Below, one piece after another: positions 60,958 to 64,000 of a stretch of DNA of 64,000 nucleotides. This DNA is from an uncultured Eubacteriales bacterium (GTDB lineage Bacteria > Bacillota > Clostridia > Oscillospirales > Oscillospiraceae), in NCBI GenBank assembly GCA_900545815.1, contig URAM01000001.1, positions 124,001 through 188,000 on the forward strand, in the 5' to 3' direction. Below the pieces are notes generated by a model. That model had not been told where the DNA came from. It saw only the letters and a program-made list of their open reading frames with translations, and ran no database searches. A program made the position numbers and the translations under genes. Positions within the stretch are counted from its first letter, which is position 1; every line of letters starts with the position of its first letter.

Positions 60958-61980
60958 TCAAGAGATGAACATAGCGTCCCCGAAGCTGAAGAACCGGTAG
61001 CGCTCCCGCACCGCCTCCTCGTAGGCGGCCAGCACATGTTCCCGTCCTGCCAGAGCGGAGACCAGCATGATGAGGGTGGATTCGGGCAGGTGGAAGTTGG
61101 TGATGAGGGCGTCCAGGCACTTGAACCGGTAGCCGGGGTAGATGAAGATATTCGTCCACCCGGACTTTGCTGGCAGCGTCCCGTCCTGGTTGGCGAAGGA
61201 CTCGATGGTGCGGCAGGAGGTGGTGCCCACGCAGATAATCCGTCCCCCATTGGCTTTGGTCTGGTTCACCAGATCTGCTGTCTCTTGGGGGATGGCGCAG
61301 AACTCCGCGTGCATATCGTGGGCTTCCACATCGTCCACCTTTACCGGCCGGAAGGTGCCCAGCCCCACATGAAGGGTCACATAGGCCAGCTTGACGCCCA
61401 TGGCCTGCACGTTTTCCAGCAGCTCCGGCGTGAAGTGCAATCCTGCCGTGGGTGCAGCGGCGGAGCCGACCACCTTGGAGTAAACGGTCTGGTAGCGCTC
61501 TCCGTCCTGCAATTCCTCTTTGATGTAGGGCGGCAGGGGCATCCGTCCCAGCTGTTCCAGCACCTCCAAAAAGATGCCTTCATAGAAAAACTTCACCAGC
61601 CGGTTCCCGTCCGGCAGCACTTCCTGAATCTCCGCCTCCAACTGCCCGTCCCCAAAGTGGACACGGGCACCGGCGCGGAGCTTCTTGCCCGGCCGCACCA
61701 GGCACTCCCACAGGTTGTCCCCTCTGTCGGTGAGCAGCAACACCTCTGCGGTACCGCCGGTGTCTCGGTGTCCGATGAGGCGAGCGGGGAGCACACGGGA
61801 GTTGTTCAGCACCAAACAGTCCCCTGGACGGAGGAACTGGGGCAGGTCGTAAAAGTGGTGGTGGCCGATGGCGCCGGTGGTCTTATCCAAGGTCAACAGC
61901 CGAGAGCCGTCCCGCTTCTCTAGCGGAGTCTGGGCGATGAGCTCCGGCGGCAGGTTGTAATCAAAATCTTTTGTCTTCAT
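60958..61980 (-). CDS. queA: S-adenosylmethionine:tRNA ribosyltransferase-isomerase
   Basis: Converts preQ1-tRNA to epoxyqueuosine-tRNA. 340 residues with YNLPPELIAQTPLEKRDGSRLL at the start (motif PPELIAQ), TAGLHFTPELL, LHVGLGTFRPV, and the NFHLPESTL near the C-terminus. First gene of a unit running through tgt towards yajC. Confidence 0.97.
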   Translation of the reverse strand: MKTKDFDYNLPPELIAQTPLEKRDGSRLLTLDKTTGAIGHHHFYDLPQFLRPGDCLVLNNSRVLPARLIGHRDTGGTAEVLLLTDRGDNLWECLVRPGKKLRAGARVHFGDGQLEAEIQEVLPDGNRLVKFFYEGIFLEVLEQLGRMPLPPYIKEELQDGERYQTVYSKVVGSAAAPTAGLHFTPELLENVQAMGVKLAYVTLHVGLGTFRPVKVDDVEAHDMHAEFCAIPQETADLVNQTKANGGRIICVGTTSCRTIESFANQDGTLPAKSGWTNIFIYPGYRFKCLDALITNFHLPESTLIMLVSALAGREHVLAAYEEAVRERYRFFSFGDAMFIS

Positions 61981-62111
61981 AATATCGACAATCCATCCTT
62001 TGTGTTGGCGTTCAAGTTACTATTATAGTGGCACTGTCCGTTTGTGCAAGTCATTTTTGCAATTCTGTCTTTTTTCGGTTGCATTTTTTTCAAAAAACCA
62101 CCTGTTCACTC

Positions 62112-62140
62112 TTGACGAGGGAAAAAAACTGTGCTACCAT
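62112..62140 (+). promoter_or_regulatory. Promoter of the riboswitch-asd-dapA unit
   Basis: TTGACG, 17-bp spacer, TACCAT; the start falls about 15 bases before the riboswitch. Confidence 0.7.
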
Positions 62141-62160
62141 GAATTTCAGATCATACAAAT

Positions 62161-62341
62161 GCAGGATAGAGGCGCGGCACTCATCAGTATCCAGGGCATA
62201 AGACCCGGAGCCTGTTCAGCCATGGAGAAAGGGTGTGCCGCCGAAGGGATGCTGGTTTCCGGAGCGCAGCGTCACCTGGGCGTGGGGTTAACAGCCCTTC
62301 GACTGTCACCTGAATCGAATTCAGGTGTTGAGCTGTCTGCT
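62161..62341 (+). ncRNA. Lysine riboswitch (L box) aptamer
   Basis: Contains the L-box core: GATAGAGGCGCGG at the 5' side, AGTATCC, a GTGCCGCCGAAGG segment, and a closing CTGTC arm whose last hairpin is CACCTGAA / TTCAGGTG. Upstream of asd and dapA, the first steps to lysine, the normal target set. Confidence 0.88.
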
Positions 62342-62394
62342 TCTTGTTACATATTTTGTCGCAGGCGCGCGTCCACCTTGACATTATAGTACGG

Positions 62395-62430
62395 AATCAG
62401 TCAGTTTTTCAACTACTGGTTCGTTTTTTT
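62395..62430 (+). terminator. Regulated terminator after the lysine aptamer
   Basis: AATCAGT / ACTGGTT stem (62395-62401 / 62415-62421, one G-U) followed by a seven-T run, the expected expression platform for repression by lysine. Confidence 0.7.
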
Positions 62431-62497
62431 ACCCTAATGACAAAATTGCTTCGTCTGCATAGATTGTATTGGCGATGTTTTTGGGAGGTAGTTTAAG

Positions 62498-63589
62498 ATG
62501 AAAAAATACAAAGTAGGCGTTGTCGGTTGTACTGGCATGGTAGGTCAGCGCTTTATCACGCTGCTGGAGAACCACCCCTGGTTCCAGCTCACCGCCATTG
62601 CGGCCAGTGCCCGCAGCGCCGGAAAACCCTATGAAGAAGCCGTCAGCGGCCGCTGGAAGATGGACACCCCCATCCCCGAGGAAGCCAAACAGCTGGTCAT
62701 CTACGACATCGACGCTCAGATGAAGGAGTTCACCGACCAGATCGACTTCACCTTCTGTGCGGTGGATATGGATAAGGACGCCACCCGTGCCCTGGAGGAG
62801 CGGATCGCTAAGATGGAATGCCCTGTTGTCTCCAACAATTCCGCCCACCGGTTCACCCCTGACGTGCCCATGGTGGTGCCTGAGATCAATCCGGAACATA
62901 TCCAGGTCATCCCCCATCAGAAGCAGCGTCTGGGCACCCAGCGCGGCTTCATCGCTGTCAAGTCCAACTGCTCCCTCCAGAGCTACGTCCCCGCCCTGCA
63001 TCCTCTGCGGGAGAAGTTCGGCGTAGAAAAGGCGCTGGTCTGCACCTATCAGGCCATCTCCGGCGCCGGCAAGACCTTCGAGACCTGGCCGGAGATGGTG
63101 GATAACGTCATCCCCTACATCGGCGGCGAGGAAGAAAAATCTGAGCAGGAACCCATGAAGATGTGGGGTCACATCGAGAACGGCGTCATCGTCAACGCCG
63201 ACTCCCCCAAGATCACCGCTCAGTGCCTCCGTGTCCCCGTCTCCAACGGCCACATGGCAGCGGTGTTCATGACCTTGGGCAAGCAGACCTCCGTGGAAGA
63301 AATCAAGGAGATCTGGCAGAACTACAAGGGCCGCGCCCAGGAGCTGGAGCTTCCTTCCGCCCCCAAGCAGTTCCTGCACTACTTCGAAGACCCCAGCTAT
63401 CCCCAGACCAAGCTCCAGCGTGACCTGGAGGGCGGCATGGCCATCTCCCTCGGCCGCCTGCGTCCGGATACCCAGTACGACTACAAGTTCGTGGGTCTGT
63501 CCCACAACACTCTCCGCGGCGCTGCCGGCGGCAGCGTGCTGCTGGGTGAGTTCCTGGTGGCAGAGGGTTACATCACTTATAAGGAATAA
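62498..63589 (+). CDS. asd: Aspartate-semialdehyde dehydrogenase
   Basis: Makes aspartate semialdehyde for lysine, threonine and methionine. 363 residues, SD GGGAGG. GCTGMVGQRF (NADP), catalytic Cys in KSNCSLQ (about residue 155), His in VSNGHMAAV. The lengthy, archaeal/fungal-like class by motif. Leads the lysine-regulated unit; thrC in this window uses the other branch. Confidence 0.95.
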   Translation: MKKYKVGVVGCTGMVGQRFITLLENHPWFQLTAIAASARSAGKPYEEAVSGRWKMDTPIPEEAKQLVIYDIDAQMKEFTDQIDFTFCAVDMDKDATRALEERIAKMECPVVSNNSAHRFTPDVPMVVPEINPEHIQVIPHQKQRLGTQRGFIAVKSNCSLQSYVPALHPLREKFGVEKALVCTYQAISGAGKTFETWPEMVDNVIPYIGGEEEKSEQEPMKMWGHIENGVIVNADSPKITAQCLRVPVSNGHMAAVFMTLGKQTSVEEIKEIWQNYKGRAQELELPSAPKQFLHYFEDPSYPQTKLQRDLEGGMAISLGRLRPDTQYDYKFVGLSHNTLRGAAGGSVLLGEFLVAEGYITYKE

Positions 63590-63647
63590 TTTGTTTCGTG
63601 TATCTACGGTTTTGATTTGATTTTTGATTGAAAGGATGGTTTCCCCT

Positions 63648-64000
63648 ATGAAGACTCCTATTTTTACCGGCGCTTGTGTGGCTATCGTGACTCCCTATCA
63701 TGAAAATGGCATTGACTTTGATAAGCTGGGTGAGCTGATCGAGCTTCAGATCGCAGGCGGCACCAGTGCCATCACCATCTGCGGCACCACCGGCGAAGCC
63801 TCCACCCAGACCATCGAGGAACACAAGGCCGCCATCGAATACTGCGTCAAGAAGGTCGATCATCGGGTCAAGGTCATCGCCGGCACCGGCAGCAACTGCA
63901 CCATGACCGCCCTGGATCTGTCCCTGTACGCAGAGTCCTGCGGCGTGGATGGCCTGCTCATCGTCACTCCTTATTATAATAAGGCCACTCAGGCCGGTCT
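63648..64000 (+). CDS. dapA: 4-hydroxy-tetrahydrodipicolinate synthase, 3' end missing
   Basis: First committed enzyme of lysine and dipicolinate synthesis. The 117 codons in the window start KTPIFTGACVAIVTPY and carry the pyruvate-contact ITICGTTGEAST and VIAGTGSNC; the reaction-centre Tyr region VTPYYNKA is just included, the Schiff-base Lys is beyond the edge. SD AAAGGA. Co-transcribed with asd, 58 bases apart. Confidence 0.95.
   Translation, partial: MKTPIFTGACVAIVTPYHENGIDFDKLGELIELQIAGGTSAITICGTTGEASTQTIEEHKAAIEYCVKKVDHRVKVIAGTGSNCTMTALDLSLYAESCGVDGLLIVTPYYNKATQAG

Noticed and set aside
59923..61923. Plus-strand open frame of 666 codons opposite tgt and queA
   Set aside because: Antisense shadow of two unmistakable genes in GC-rich DNA; no SD and low-complexity, His/Val/Gly-rich translation.
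62000..62389. Open frame of 129 codons upstream of asd
   Set aside because: It covers a promoter and a lysine riboswitch; no SD and no protein-like sequence.
1..64000. CRISPR array, rRNA operon or replication origin
   Set aside because: No regularly spaced repeats, no rRNA sequence, and no dnaA-box cluster noticed on reading through the window.

Overview
The window is a chromosomal segment of a spore-forming, GC-rich member of the class Clostridia, most likely Oscillospiraceae (Flavonifractor/Oscillibacter-like; the family placement is inference). Endospore formation is shown by spoVM, a SipL-type gene, spoIVA, cwlD, cotJ genes, spoIIM and a SpoIVFB-like protease. The SCIFF peptide/maturase pair is a Clostridia hallmark. 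Many starts are TTG or GTG with good Shine-Dalgarno (SD) sites, so several gene starts were set from the SD site rather than the longest frame.

Layout. 1-6.2 kb: prkC (truncated by the window edge), rsgA, a small membrane protein, spoVM, sipL, spoIVA. 6.2-10.9 kb, minus strand: a teichoic-acid-like cluster (cytidylyltransferase, SDR, CDP-glycerol glycerophosphotransferase). 11-17.7 kb: alaA; an operator-controlled methyltransferase; a two-component system flanked by two PepSY proteins with mirrored regulator boxes; a cysteine hydrolase. 17.7-21.3 kb, minus strand: a Xer-type recombinase with a dif-like palindrome just upstream, a 71-aa orphan, radA, cwlD.

21.4-28 kb is the most interesting region. 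A fused cotJA-cotJB gene is followed by cotJC, which is cut in two by a 5,434-bp element lying between two GAAGAA sequences (22108 and 27542). Deleting one repeat plus the intervening DNA rejoins cotJC exactly in frame (199 codons), at the Glu-Glu of its metal site. The element encodes a large serine recombinase, placed as the next gene in the cotJ transcription unit. It also carries a lipoate cassette (two lipoate-ligase-like proteins, a free lipoyl domain, LipA) with its own vegetative-type promoter, and a 64-aa orphan that could be the directionality factor. This is the architecture of a skin-like element that would excise in the mother cell during sporulation.

28-36 kb, minus strand: a complete branched-chain amino acid ABC transporter (livJHMGF) and a polar amino acid ABC transporter (glnHPQ-type). 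36-42.6 kb: tig, clpP, clpX, lon, engB. 42.8-52.3 kb: metallophosphoesterase, thrC, dipeptidase, yraN, rnhB, rbgA, rplS, a TIGR03936/TIGR03960-like pair, and an M50 protease with a small membrane partner. 52.4-57 kb: tRNA-Pro(CGG), a secreted glucosaminidase/SH3 protein, xerD, spoIIM. 57-62 kb: SCIFF maturase, SCIFF precursor, TIGR04086 protein, yajC, tgt, queA. 62-64 kb: a lysine riboswitch controlling asd and dapA (cut by the window end).
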